DNA from: Alligator mississippiensis
Lineage: Eukaryota; Chordata; Crocodylia; Alligatoridae
Direction of reading: 5' to 3'
Length of the DNA: 64,000 nt
Assembly: GCF_030867095.1 (NCBI RefSeq)
Contig: NC_081835.1
Span: forward strand, 21,770,501-21,834,500
Each line of letters starts with the position of its first letter. Within the stretch, counting starts at the first letter, position 1. The notes beneath the pieces are model-generated. The model was given only the letters and a program-made list of their open reading frames with translations. It had not been told where the DNA came from and did no database searches. This document shows positions 1 to 13,300 of this stretch, one piece after another. Position numbers and translations under genes: made by a program.

Positions 1-300
1 GCAACATGAATTCTGGAGTGGCTGGAACAAGTGCCACACGGCATGATCTCACTGGGTGGCAGCTGTGCTGTACACAGTGCTGTGTTGGACTGTGCCACAC
101 ATGATGCCTGCTTTAGGATGCACACCACATACAGCATCAGCTCCAGCCAGCATATGATCTTTGCCATGTGTGGTGGTCACAGGTGCCACATGCATTGCAA
201 GTCCCAGACGGGCTGAAGTTGTCGTAGTCCCAGAGCTCCCAGGGCAGGTACCACATGCAGTCCCATCTGGTTAGTGATCGCTGCATGCGGTATGGCTAGA
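1..300. repeat. GC-rich interspersed repeat fragment
   Basis: Rich in CCACATG-, GCTGGA- and CCAGC-type words, unlike the AT-rich flank that follows. Composition resembles the interior of the hAT-like element at 3216-3827, so it may be a piece of the same family. The left edge lies outside the window. Confidence 0.35.
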
Positions 301-959
301 GATGTAAAATTTCCAGAAGTTTTGAAGCCATGGGGAAAAAAAAATGGGAATTTTGGGAAAAATTGAAATATCTGCAATACTTATTTTCTTAGCACCCTTT
401 ACACATCTAAATTCACTTTGCTACTTATATAACATTTTATGTTCTTAGTATAACTTGATTTGCTCATAAAATTATCATGTTTGGTATAATCGTTAAATGT
501 ATAGTTTATTCAGACAATAATTACAAATTTACTAATTGAATTTACTTTAAAATGTTTTTAGTTTTTGTTACAAATGGAGCTACAAGCTGCTGAACTGTAA
601 GGAACCTAGCATCTCTTAGTTTTTGCCAGTTTATGAGAAGCAGGCAAATTTAAAGTTGAAAATAGAAGAAACCATCAACAGTATAGTAAAACAAAGCAAG
701 TTATTATGTATTCTGGACTTAGCCTCCTCCATAGTGTCAAGCAGATACAGAAAGCACTCATTTTTTAGAAAAAGAGTTGAGAAAAAAAACACTTATTGAA
801 TATAAATTTTGCTACGTGAAATTTGTCTAATCAATCTCATTTTCTGAGCTATCACTATCAGCAGTTTCTGGTGCTTCTGCTTCTTCTGATCCTTATTTTA
901 TCATCTTCATGGACTTCTGAAAACTGAAAGTAGGCCCAAATTGAGACAAAGTTCTCTAA
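301..959. other. AT-rich TASOR intron, nothing recognised
   Basis: Poly-A/T runs and short words only. The same holds for 2246-2734 and 3836-4389. No exon with a usable phase was found before 2735. Confidence 0.4.
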
Positions 960-2245
960 TCTTTCACATGTTTAGTTTATTTCTTGATTGGTGAGTATTT
1001 CCAAACATAGACCAGTTTCTTTCACATGCTGCGGAAGATGGAGGAATCTGAAGCAAGCAATCTGAAGCAAGAGGAGTCATAGGCTGTGTCGTGCAAAGGC
1101 CTTGCCACCATGTTGCAAGGAGGGATATGCTTGGCGGAGTCCCAAACTGCATTCCTGGACCAAATATCTGAAGATGTTCTGTATTCTGCAACATTTGAAA
1201 GTACCTTTCCAACATTAAGTCTTAAGTGTGTTGCTTGCTTCGTAATCCAGTCAAATGCAATAGCAGTACTATCATCACTAACATTTTTGCCTTTGAATCT
1301 TGGATCCAAGAGACTTGCAGCAGCATGAATTGATAGGCAACAAAATTCTTCCAGTCTGTTAATGAAGTCTTTCACTTTATTTCTGTACTTTTGACTTTTC
1401 TTTCTTCTGTACACTTAAAATCAATTGTTTTTGAGAATCTGCTGGGCCATTTGGTAAGGAATGTCTGACAAGTGCACTGTCTGATTTAGATGCAGTGATT
1501 GCTGAAGAAATTGGCTTTAGAACGGGTGGGCAGTTATTTTGGGCAGAGGGCTGCTTACTGAGTTTTGGCAAGCCATCGAGGGCTGCATGATGGGCAGCCA
1601 GGGGCAGATAAATATTAATTTTCTAAATTTTTTTAGGGGCCCCGTGGGCTAGATAGAATGGTCTGGTGGGCCGCATGTGGCCCATGGGCTGCATTTTGCC
1701 TACCCCTGCTTTAGAATCTTCAGGAAGTTCTGCAGCTGAACCCAGAAGACATCCTCATCAAGTACAGTGCTCTTTACACTTTTGGGCACTTTAAGATCCT
1801 CAGTTATTACTGTTTTTGAAGGGCTTCTTTGTTTTTTAGTAAACTTTCAAATGAGATCACCACTCTACCCCATCTAGTTTTACTACAGAGTTTGTGTCAC
1901 TGTTTAATTCTTTACATTCTTTTCTTCCTGCTTCTTAAAGACTGCAGCTACAATATGAGTAGCTTTGACATGTTTTATAACTTCTTTTGCTCTTCTGTAG
2001 ATCTTTTGCAGAGTGTCCAACTTCATGATGTCATTAAGAAGCAAGTTTAGCCCATGGGATTCACATCCTATCGCAGTAATGTGTGGATATTTAGCCATTA
2101 TGATCTCCCATGCTGCTTTCACGTTACTTGCATTGTCAGTCAGCAAAGCAAATGCTTTATTGCTCTCAATCTTCTTTAGGACTTCACATATTTTACTACT
2201 GATATACTCTGCACTATGCCTGTTCTCTCCTACAGTACAGTAGTA
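960..2245 (-). pseudogene. decayed hAT-superfamily transposase, split by a MITE
   Basis: On the - strand, from 2245 down, the frame reads AEYISSKICEVLKKIESNKA, TDNASNVKAAWEIIMAKYP and CESHGLNLLLNDIMKLDTLQ, hAT catalytic-core motifs. From about 1860 down to 1710 it continues LQKTVITEDLKVPKSVKS and QLQNFLKIL. After the inserted MITE (1523-1708) it resumes KPISSAITASKSDSALVRHS. Below that come LLDPRFKGKN and, in a shifted frame near 1075-970, the C-terminal dimerisation motif PPSSAACERNWSMFG. Frameshifts and lost segments show it is inactive. No terminal repeats were located with confidence. Confidence 0.85.
1523..1708. mobile_element. hAT MITE (186 bp) with 8-bp target duplication
   Basis: The ends read CGGGTGGGCAG and CCTACCCCTG (inverted, imperfect). 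The flanks 1515-1522 and 1709-1716 are identical CTTTAGAA. The interior (CTGAGTTTTGGCAAGCC, GCCAGGGGCAGATA) is shared with copies at 22434-22594 and 56733-56900. It sits inside the transposase remnant. Confidence 0.9.
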
Positions 2246-2734
2246 CTCCTACTACAGAAAGTAGTTCCCCCCTGGGTTAGAATGACTGTTATGTGTCTGC
2301 CCCTGAAATAGTTGGGACAAGTAGTCTGTTTAGACTAGTCTAAATAACAGTTTGTTTTTATTGTGTTGAAGAGAGAGAATGGTCTCAATTCATTTGGTAC
2401 AATACCTTAGAGAGACTGCAATTATAATAGTATAAAATATGCTTATATAGCTTGTTTGTATAAGTTACAGACATGGAGGTACTGAGAGTGACATCCATAC
2501 TAGGGAGGATTAGATCTTTTTAAGACTATGTAGGTAAATCAGTCCAAATATTAGGCCATTGCACTTTCTCCTTCCGTTCCTTAAATGTATGTGCTGCTAA
2601 TAATGTTCACCTGGTTGTTTGTATTGCTCTCCTGTTAGCCTGACCATAATAAATCATAACTAAATATGATCTGTTTTTTCCCCCATTGAGAGAAACTTCT
2701 TTTTAATTTTGTTTTGTTTGTTTTATTTTGTTAG

Positions 2735-2766
2735 ATCAAACAGTTTTAATGCAGACAGAAATGCAG
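2735..2766 (+). CDS. TASOR: TASOR exon (32-bp microexon)
   Basis: A T-rich tract ending in TTAG precedes it and GTAAGC follows. After one base that completes a codon it reads SNSFNADRNA and leaves one base, which joins the next exon in phase. The human protein has a very similar serine/asparagine stretch just after the pseudo-PARP domain. It is the first recognisable exon in the window. Confidence 0.85.
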
Positions 2767-5700
2767 GTAAGCATCAGTTATATTCTAAAACTCCTTTTGT
2801 AATAAATATGTGGGTACTCTATCCATTTGCCCCATTCTCTTCGCCAGCACTTTAACTGGTTATGCATTTTGGGTTCCTGTTTGTTTATACAATAAAAAAT
2901 AGACTGACCCATAATAGTATAATTCATTACCAAGATGAAAAATAAATCATACCATTCTGATACCATTGGGGTATAACCAGTTAAAGCAGATTTGGATACA
3001 GTCTAAATCCATGTGATTAGTGATTCCTATTTCATTTTGTATTTGAGGATTATAGAAAAGCATGCTATATTTCAGACCTTTTGTATGGTTAGAAGTGCAA
3101 GAAAAATGAAGACATTTCTTAACAAAAGATTACTGTGGACGAAGGGGTGGAATCTGAAGCAGCTATCCTGCTGTCTTGTTTGACAGTTGACCTGAAAAGT
3201 CCATTTCTGCTATTCCAGATGTGTCAAATCTGGCCCACGCAGCCACATCATCTGGCTCTTCATGTTGTCCCTGAGTTTCCAAGTGATCCACACAGTGCAT
3301 GCTGGACAGGCCCTGCGTACAGGGCCCAGGACATGCAGCCCTCAGCACCCACACGGGACAGTCTGGGATCCCCATATGCCAGATCCAGAACCCACAGTAT
3401 GTGCTCTGGCCTGCAGCATGGGTCCCAGAGTGAGTATCATGTGCAACTGAGTCCTAGACTGGCCAGAGCAGGTGCTGGATTCAGCATGGGAGGGGAATGG
3501 GGTGGTGCAGGGGGGAGAACTCCATGGGTCCCTCACATGCTGGATCCAGTATTCACTCTTGTCAGTCTTGGACTGTGGTGCATGTGGTATCCTCTCCAGC
3601 AAGTGAGGGAACTCTACTGCACACAGTGTCTGCCCTGCATCAGCTGGAGTGTGTGACTTGTGCCCTGATCTGGCCAGAGCAGGTATCACGTTGTGTGGTC
3701 CCAAGGGTGGGGATGGTCTATGTGCCGAATCTAGCTCATAGGGCTGGCCATGCACCATTCATCTGGCCTGTGGATTGGTCCTGTGACTCTCGCCTGTCCC
3801 ATGGAATAAGATGATTTTGACACCCCGTGCTATGCTAACAAACATGGCTTGCTGTATTTCCTGATTTTTCCAGCTCTAAAGCTAGGTACAGACCTTCAAA
3901 AATGCCAGAATAGAATCAATCATTAAGTTGCATAGTTTTCTGTAAACGACATAGTTTAGATCAGTAGGGAACAGAACACACATTTGACCTTTGATAGGGC
4001 AGACAAATCTTAGTTTTATGTTCTGCAGTTTTTAGACCAGACTTTGTGCCAAACTCCTGTTTTGTTGTGGGTATAGACTGGGTTCCAATCACTTACACCA
4101 GTGAAAATATAATGTCTGTATCTGGCCTTTAAATTGGTTTCCTCTGTTACTTGACCACAGAGTTGTTTTTGGTATCCAAAAAGTATATGTAAATAGCTCT
4201 TTGAGAACTACAATATTCTAATACTGCAGTGAACATTTGAGTGACACTCTAAGATAGGTCACATAGCACCTTACTTATCAAAGGATTCTGGTTCTCTTAT
4301 ATTCAAGAGAAAGTTTTGAAATGTGAACTGATGCGATGATGTCTTCCTGAGTTCAGAGAACTTGAAAATGTCTCTTGAGATAAAAGTTCAGCCATGCATT
4401 ATTCTAGGGATGGACACACACACACACATTTGGAACTGTTTTAAAAGGGCAGTGGTTGTTGCATTCTGCCACATTCTAATTGTTATTGGTGGACAAGCTG
4501 AGGATGACCGAAGTGTAGCGAAACTGCCCTGACTTTAACCCTGGATGAAGCAGTTTTGGTACATTAGTCATCCTCACCTTGTTATGTTCCAGTTGTTATT
4601 GGTGGACAACTGCTGCCCTTTTGAAACAGCTCCAAATGTCCATCCCCAGAATAAGTAATGGCTAAATTTCCTCTGCCTAAACAGTGGTGACTTTTTTTTT
4701 CCTCTGCTCCTTCTGTACAGGGGGCTTGTTACTTCACTGTTTGCATTTTTTTTGCTTTTGTCTTTTTAATCTTTATGCTAATGTGCATGCAGTTTTTGGC
4801 ATAGTTTTACAAATAATAGCAATACTGGAAACCAGTGATCTAAACTGGACACAACCAACTTCCGCTGTTGCTTTATCTTTCTTTGCCTTACCTAGATGAT
4901 CTGGCAGACAGGGCACCAGCAATATTTACTACCCTTGTAGTGACAGCAGAAGGAAACTTCCCAGAACTATTGATGGTCATTCTGTCTCCTTCCTTTTGAG
5001 TCTCTCTCATCAGACTAGCTTCCAATTATTCAGTCACTTTTTATTTTGCCTTGCTTTTTAGATAAGACTAATTACACCTTATGGAGAGGACAACTTTTGA
5101 ATAAAGGGAAGCTTTTATGTCATGCCGCTTTGAAGTCAGCAACACGTCCTTTCCTTCCATGCAAGCTGTAAGTATTTCATTTACAAAAGTAGCATTGAAA
5201 AAATGCTGGCATTCAGAACTTTCTTTAGCGGAATATTTGCCAGAATGTATTTTGATCAAGTGTTAATATAGTGGGCAAAACTTTAAAGTGCCTATATGAC
5301 TCAGGAACCAACTTAAGTTCCAAAATCATTAAAGCATCTCTGAAAATGTGCAATTAACATAAACATCTGTTTTAAACACACTCTCTTTAAAAATAAATAA
5401 ATAAAATTGTGTGTGCATATGTGTGTGCGCGTATATATGTATGTATATAATATGATAAGCAAAGTTTTTTTTTCCCATAATCCCTCTAGGAATTTTTTTT
5501 TAATAAGTGTGCTTAAAAGCCTTCAATTTTGTGACAATTAGATTGGGCTGTGAGGTAGAAAAAGAACATTACTTTCCTTCTTTTTTTCCAGTCCAGAGAA
5601 GCTTAATGTTGAAACTGTAATGAACATTGATCAGCTGAAGAAAAAAGTTGCACCAGCATTGTTCTACAAGGAAACTTACCTAGGGACAAAGGAAGGTTAG

Positions 5701-8700
5701 CTTGAAGTAGTGTGTGTGTTTGGCTATTTAAATCAAAAAGTCATAAATCTGGTTTACAATGTATTTTCTTTTTCTTGTGTCAGTGTTTAAAAGTGGAATG
5801 TACTGCAGCCTTTATGAAGTTGTGGAAAAATCAAGGTCTGGAAGTAACTTGGAAGGCTTACTTCAAAAACTAGAAAAAGAAAAATTAGTGAGTAGAAAAT
5901 ACTGACTTTCCTTTTTCAGTTTTTTTTTATACTTGGCTAATGTTGAGTACTGAGAATCTTCAGATTTATTGTTGCTGGCCATATATGCAAATATCAGAGG
6001 ACTGTTTCAGTGCCTGTGATGCATTGTTGCTTCTTATCTATTAAGAGCACAGTTTTGCAATTTTAATCTCTTAATTTTTACTGCTTATTTCCAACTGTAA
6101 TACCCTTGTTGTTTGAAAATACAGGTTCTTGTTAAGCCTCTTGGGGACAGAGGATATCTTTTCCTTCTTTCTCCTTGGCAAATGACATCCCCATATGGTA
6201 GGTGATTTTTAAAAATACTAGGCTTTGGGCTTCAGAAATTTTATGGGCTTCTGTCTTTATTGCATTGCCTAATTCTGTTTCTTTTCTTGCTAGAGCACCA
6301 AACTGCAAGGTCCCGTATTCTACATGCATTGTTTCTGTTTCAGGAACCTAGAGGTGTAGTGAGTTCAAGTAAGTTCATTTGTTTTTAGTACCTTCTCTGA
6401 TTTGGACATGGTCTCAGTGTAGCAAGGTATTAATTTTCTATTACCTTTGTTTGGGTCAGGATTACTGTAACTCATGCCATGAGTAGGAAAGAACACTGCT
6501 TGACATGGATATTTGAATGATAGGGCTAGCACTTATAAAAGAATTTATTTTTACTGTTTGTTACAACTTCTCTTTTTAATTTAGGAACTTATCTGAGGAA
6601 TATAGAATACTAAACCAAGAATTACTAATCACATATTGAAAGGCTTTTCTAATAAAGAGATTGATTGAAGATATGCTGAGAGGATTTGCAGGATTAAAAA
6701 GATGGGGTGGAAACTAAATTGTACATACACCAGGTGCTTTGAATGCACTTGTGCTTACTTAATTCTTTGAGCCTTTCTGGAACTTGCCTTGTAAACTAAA
6801 ACTTCAGTCAAACACAAAATCAGCTTCTGAGATGACTTTTTTAGATTAAAGCTAATTGGTTAGGGCTTTATCTTGACAACATCAGTTGTCAAAATGAGGA
6901 ATGCAGAATAAATGGAATGGAGACAAGTAACATATAAAAGTTACAGAAGAGTGTAACTTCTGTGGCAAGTATTATAAAGGAGTTGTAAATTAAACGTAGC
7001 AGACTGTCATCTGATGTCTTTCAAAAGTGAAAATTAGGGGTGTAGGACAGAAGAGTGATAGAGTCCTGGCTTGGATAATGTGTCCAAAGTCATAACATAA
7101 TTGTTATGCATAGTTTCAGTTTCTTCAGTACAAGAAACACTTACTAGTTAATAGCTGTAAATCATTTACATATTGTTCATACGTAACTTTTGTTTTAATT
7201 GTGGATTCTCTCTTTCCTTCACAGCCCCCAAAAATCTTCCATTTGCAGCACAGAAAAGTTCAGCTACAACAGTGTTGCAGGAGAATCATGAGATTTTGCC
7301 AGAACTCACAAAGTTTATTCAGTCACTACATTTTGCTCTCATTCAGTCTCGTAAAGATACAACTGCAAGTTTCAACACTGTTGTGGAAAAGTATATAAAT
7401 GAATATTTGAAGCGATACTACAGTGGCTCTGGCAAATATAGGGAATTTGTATTGTACCCATATGAGTCACGGTTGGATGACAGAAAGTTTCTCTATTCTG
7501 GCCCAAAAAACAAATCTCATATTGATAGCTCATTGAGAAACTACATTTTTTGTTCAGAAGCCTATCAGCTGCCTGTTTCTAAAGCAAAAGAACTGATGGA
7601 AGGAAATCAGAAAGTTCAGCAGTTCAGTCCTGTTTCAGATTATGAAGCCCCAGAAGATGACCCTGACTTAAACACAAAAACTGGTAAAAAAAGTGGTTCC
7701 AAGAGTGAACCAGTTTTAGTCAAACGAAAGCCTCCTCATCCTGGGGACTACGATCCTGATAGACTCAAAGAATTGATTAACTTAATTCAGTGTAGGAAAA
7801 AAAATGTTGGTGGAGAATCTGATACAGAAGATGTGAGAAACAAAAGTGGACTGAAACGAAGACTAGAAAGTCATTCTGAAACTTTGCGGAAACACTTAAA
7901 AATGAGTGAATCTGCAGAAAATAGTTGCCAGTATGAAGGTAAGTACTGTAATTTCAGTAAAATCAGTTTTATCTTGTTAATTTAACTTTTTTTGTGGTTA
8001 AGAGTATTGGAATGACTTCATTTTTTGCTTAGTACCAGTTTGCTGCTTCACTCGAGTATTAATGTGAAAGATTCATAAATGGGAATGTTTCTTTGGCGTG
8101 TTCTGACTCTTCCTGCATTGCTGAGAACCAGGGATCCTGGTTTTCTCTGTTAAAAAAAGTCCAAATGAGGGCATGAGGGTGCTGCCAGAGGCAGTGTGTG
8201 AGCCAGTTTTGGTTGAGTTAGTACTGTCTTACAGTAGAGTACTTATCTTATGGCAGAGTTAATTAATTTACAGCTCCCTAATACTGACACACCTGTAGAT
8301 GGTGATTGTTTACTGCAGAACTAATTAGTCTACTCAGTAAAGCCCATGTTTAGATGTGCACCCAATGTGATTTAAAACTTTGACAGCAACTGAATGTTGT
8401 ATTCAACTGAATGAATGTTTTATAAGAATAAACTTAGAAATGCTATTGATGTAAATAATTACCAGACTCATGGAATGTGCATATACTTGAGGTTCTCAAC
8501 ATTTTTAAACCCCAGGCACCCCTCCATAACTGTTGTGAATTGAGCAGCACCCGTCTCAAACCAATTTATTACAATGCTTGCACTCCCTATGCGTCTCCAA
8601 TGCCCCCAGATGAACTTTTCTGTGCTGCAAATGAACTTTTCTGTGCTGCAGCTTGGGGCTTTGGCAACACGTAGGGAGTGCACGCAGGTGCACATGCACC

Positions 8701-10358
8701 CCCTGAGCTTGGCGGTGCACCCCCTGCAGAAAGGTACTACTGAAACTGCTGGTAGTGCTTGTGGGTGGTTGCCATTTGCCACTGCCCCCACCCTACCCCT
8801 GCTGCTGACATTGCTGGCGGTGTCTGTGGGCAGTCCCCAATTGCTGCTGGCCACTGCCGGCGGTGTCTGTGGGTGGTTGCTGACTGCCAGTCGGTGCTTA
8901 ATGCCACTGCCTGTGGGAGCTCATCATTGCTGCCACTGCTGCAGTTGCCTGTGGGAGCTCATCAGTTGCTGCTGACAGGAGCCAGTGAGTATGGGGGTTG
9001 TTTTAATAAGCAGGGATGCTGGAGCTGGGCGGGGCAGCCATTGACAGGGCTAGGAGACTGGGCAGGGAATGGGGCCTGTCTGATTCAGTGGCGGCCCAAT
9101 CTCCAGAGCAGATTCTGCCAAATTGATTCGGGACGGTGATTTGAATCGCTGTTCACCGAATTCTCTGAATTGGCTGAATGCTAGCACAGGCCTACTGAAT
9201 AGCTCTCGTGCTTCAGCGAGGCTTTTTGACTCTTTTACGTGAAGGTGTTGGATCCTTGCAATCCAGTTCATGTTTTTTTGGGTGCAGTGAAGGAGGGGGG
9301 TGCAGTGAAGGATCCTGTCTTAAAATTGTGATCGATGTAAAATATTATATGGTAAAGATAAAATAATCTGCCTTAACTTGAGTTTGAGATTATTTTAGGG
9401 GAATCCTTTGACTAAATCCTGCTGTTCTGGTGCCTTCTGAAAAACTCTCTTTAGGTTGCATTTTTCATGCTTTGTTTAGGCCCATGATCTTCTTGTTTTG
9501 TAAGATTTATTTTAAATAAAGTTAAAATTTTAGTTTTTCTACATGTTAGTTTTGTAGCTGTAAACACTGAAGAAAAGTGATCTATAATATTTAAATGTCT
9601 CTAGTTTACCTATACCTGCACTAATTTATGAACTGAAGAAAGCATTTGCAAATGGAGCCTGAGTAGACTAGATAAAGGTATTTCAAATATTTCAGTAGTT
9701 CTCACATTTATGGTTTACAGCTTTTAAAGAAGAGTAAACTAATAACTGTGGTTTTACAGTGCAGGCCTGTGCAGGGAATTAATTAATCAGCATGACTGTT
9801 TGGTGTTTTCTCCTTCCCTCCCATCCCTCTTTCTTTTCTTTGGTTTATAGAACTGTATTTCTATATGAAATAATCAAACGGTTGTCACAGATGGTTAGCC
9901 TAGTTCAGGCACAATCTACTTGTCTGTTTTTAAAGCAATAATAATAGGTTGGAGGAAACAAACATTGTGCTTGAACTATTCTTTACCTGCCAGTAAACGA
10001 ATGCTTATACTAACAAGATTGCTATAAAACACAAATTATGTAGTGCAGCCAATTTTAACATCAGAAAATAAAGATGTTAATAGTTTTAAAACACCCATGA
10101 TGCTATTACTGCATTTGCAAATATTTGTTTGCTTATTTTTGGTGTCAGCAAATACAAAATAGCATTGTGCCTCTGAAATACTGTTTATAAGGTCTGCGGG
10201 AAGTCCTTTAGCTCTCAGGAACTGCTACCTACCCCATCATTGTAACTTATAAGAAACTCATGTTGGTTAAAAATTTCTGCATGTAAACTGGGAATGGACC
10301 TGGCCGTCTGGGGAAGTGTAACTTTCTCTTCCTTTTAGGGTTTGATTTATGAATGACC

Positions 10359-10389
<31 letters not shown>

Positions 10390-13300
10390 CTCCTACCATT
10401 TTCCCACCTTCCTAAAGGGGGGAAAACCTCAGAATCGCCACAGTCAGTTTCCTCAATAATTACTGGCCTTGGTGGACATGATACTGATTTGAGACAGCAA
10501 GATTTAGCGGACCCTGCTGTAACTGACACACATGGCCTAATTAAACTACTTTTAGAAACACTAGCTAGTGCAGGACACTTGGATTCATCATTGGCACGGT
10601 CTGTAAATCAAGCTCTAGGACTGAACACTGATGAAGCAGAAGAGGATTTAAGGCAAAAACATGAATACGAATCGGTTCTAGCACATGATAAAGAAGAACA
10701 CGAGCTTCCTACTAGTGCACAAGCTGAAAATGTAAACTTCAAGGACCCACAGAGCCCAGGAATGTTAGAAACTGATGCAACGTGTTTGTCTTATCCTATT
10801 GATGTTGACCTAAGGCTTTCTACTAACGAAGTAGCCAGCGAACACACGCTACGTTTAAAAGTAAGTGAAACTTTCAGTATTAATAGGTACCAATTGTGGG
10901 TGTAGTACCTATTAATTATAGGAACTAATGATTATAGTCTCATCAGGCTGTCAAAGCCTTCAGTACATAAATCATTAGTTTTTTCATACCTTAGAGCTGT
11001 TCCGTTTGCTATGAACAACACCAAAAAGTCAGGATTCTATATACTAGTTTGTCTTTTTAAGACGTGTGTTCCTGGTTATTTAGACCTGCCATTTCTTTGG
11101 GAAATTAACTGGAACAACCACAGAGATGAGAAATAAAAGTCTCTCTGGGCCAAGCTTCTCAACGAGCTGTCTTCCTGCTGGGACTTCCAACGTTTTGCAA
11201 CACTTCGCTCATAACCTAGTTGCCAAGTAGCTGATATGTTTAGGGACCTTCTTAACTCCTGTTAGTAAATGACCATCACAAAAAACACATTTTTTCTAGC
11301 TCTTGAATAAATCAAACACTTTATTCAGTCTTTTTCAGTTAGTTTCTGTGTGGAGTCTACAGAAGGGCTGGGCAAAATACAGCCTGTGGGCTGGATCTAG
11401 CCTACCAAGCGATTTCTATTCAGCCTGTGGCAGGTCCCTTGGTCCTGCCTGGCCCAGACACAGGGGGGTGGGGCTGCCCTGGCAGTGGTATGTGCAGTTA
11501 GTTCTGCCATCAGGTGTCACAGGGCAGGGGCAGTGCAGCAGCTAGACTCTGCTTCCTGGCAGCCCCTGCAGTGGTGGCTCCTTTGGCTGCTGCCACTAGT
11601 GTCTCCACACTGCTGGACCTGGCCCCACCTGCTTGGGCACCCCTGCCCGTCCACCCTACACCCACCATCAGGACGCTGGATGGAGCAGACAGGCAGGGTC
11701 TCCATGGAGACTGGCCTGAGACCCTTTCAGGCAGGGCAAGCTTGGCTGGGCAGATGGGATGGGGCCATAGGCATCTGGGAGTGGGACAGGGCCAGGATTG
11801 CATTGTGGTGACAGTGTGGAGCCAGGGCTCAGGGCAGAGCTGTGATCCACTCCCCACGTCCCTGTCCACAGAACCAGTACCTGGGATGTGCGGGGAGCAG
11901 ATTGTGGCTTTTACCCTGAGTCCTGGGCCCATGCTATCACGGCCCTGTAATCCTGCTCCTCCTTCCCCTTATGCTAGATTGGGTTGGCACCTCTCCCCAC
12001 TCTGGCCCACAACAGCTCACCAAAATTGTTAAAGTGGTCTTCCAGCCAAAATAATTGCCTGCCCCGGTCTGCAGGGTTTTTTTGATATGGGCGCAGTCAC
12101 GGTAAGGTAAATATAATGGGCTTAGTGTGTCCCTTTTTCTGCCTGGACTATTTCTTAGAGGTGGAGAAATCCACAGAGGTCAAATGTTCATAGTCCTCCT
12201 GGGGAGTTAACTGGATCCTGTAAGATGCTGAGGGTTGCTTTAGCTGCAAGCACAGCAAAGCGAAACTATGAGTCCCCATCACTCCTTGCTGGGCCCAAAT
12301 TGTAATTGGCTTTTAACCTATGACAAGCTAAAGGAATCTCCATTTTGTTTGTTTATTTGGGGTTTCGTGGCAGCCCAGCATACTTCTTGGGCAGACATTC
12401 TTGTGCTTTTTGTGGTTCCTTCCCAACGACAGTGGCTTTAATGTTCTCCAGTCTCTTCTTCAACTCAGAACAGTATACTCTAAATGTGGACCTAGATTCT
12501 CAGAGGCTGTGGGCACTTAACCCTATTCCTAACAGGCACGTGATGACTAAAATTCCTGAGCCACAAAAAAAGCGTTGGGTTGTTTTTTTTGTCATTTATT
12601 CAGAGGCTGTTCCTTTGGTCAGCCTCCAGTTTCCTGTTCAGATCCCTCCTGATACCAGACTTTCAAAACAACAAAAATAAAATCAGTGGAGCCTTAGACA
12701 GTCTAAACTCAGCAGCCTCCACCTCTGGATGGCCAAAATGCAAGAAGTGGAAGGTCAAAATTTTCTTTATTTCAAAATCTAGAATTTCTTCACTTATGCT
12801 TAACTGAAGGTGTCTCAACATGCTGCCTGAGAAAACTACGTTCAGTAGTATTTGCTGTAAGGAGGCAAATTGAGAGGTACTCAATTGCTTCTCACCCCTT
12901 GAAATAACTTTTTTTGTTCATAATAGAAGAACAGACTCTGGCAAAACTTTGTCAGCATTTCTTCCCTGGAAACTACGTGTTCTATTGCTCTGTAGGTTCT
13001 GTACAGTTACCTTGAGCTCTGAGCAAAGATTGGTTGAGCTAGTAGCTCTGCTTTTCAGTTTTCCTTTTCTGGTTTTATAAAATGGTAGTTGTCTTTAAGT
13101 TCCCATCTTTCTGCCCCGTTCAGATTAAAGTGTACTCTTGGGTTTCTCGCCTTTTGATGAAGAAAAAGAGCTTGATGTTATAAATGATGGTAAGGACCTG
13201 GAGGGTCTTTGCAAAGGTAAGGAAGTCAGGTCTCGGACTCCTTGCTTGTCCTTTATTCTGAACTTAAGAAATCTGAAATTCTACTTACTTTTGCCATTGC

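Noticed and set aside
3135..3814. Open frame of 173 residues
   Set aside because: Lies in the hAT-like element 3216-3827; composition-driven, no resemblance to a protein family.
13124..13191. Exon-like stretch between TTCAG and GTAAGG with FDEEKELDVIND in one frame
   Set aside because: The neighbouring TASOR exons (10860 and 14849) require phase 0; that frame contains a stop, and the other two also stop.
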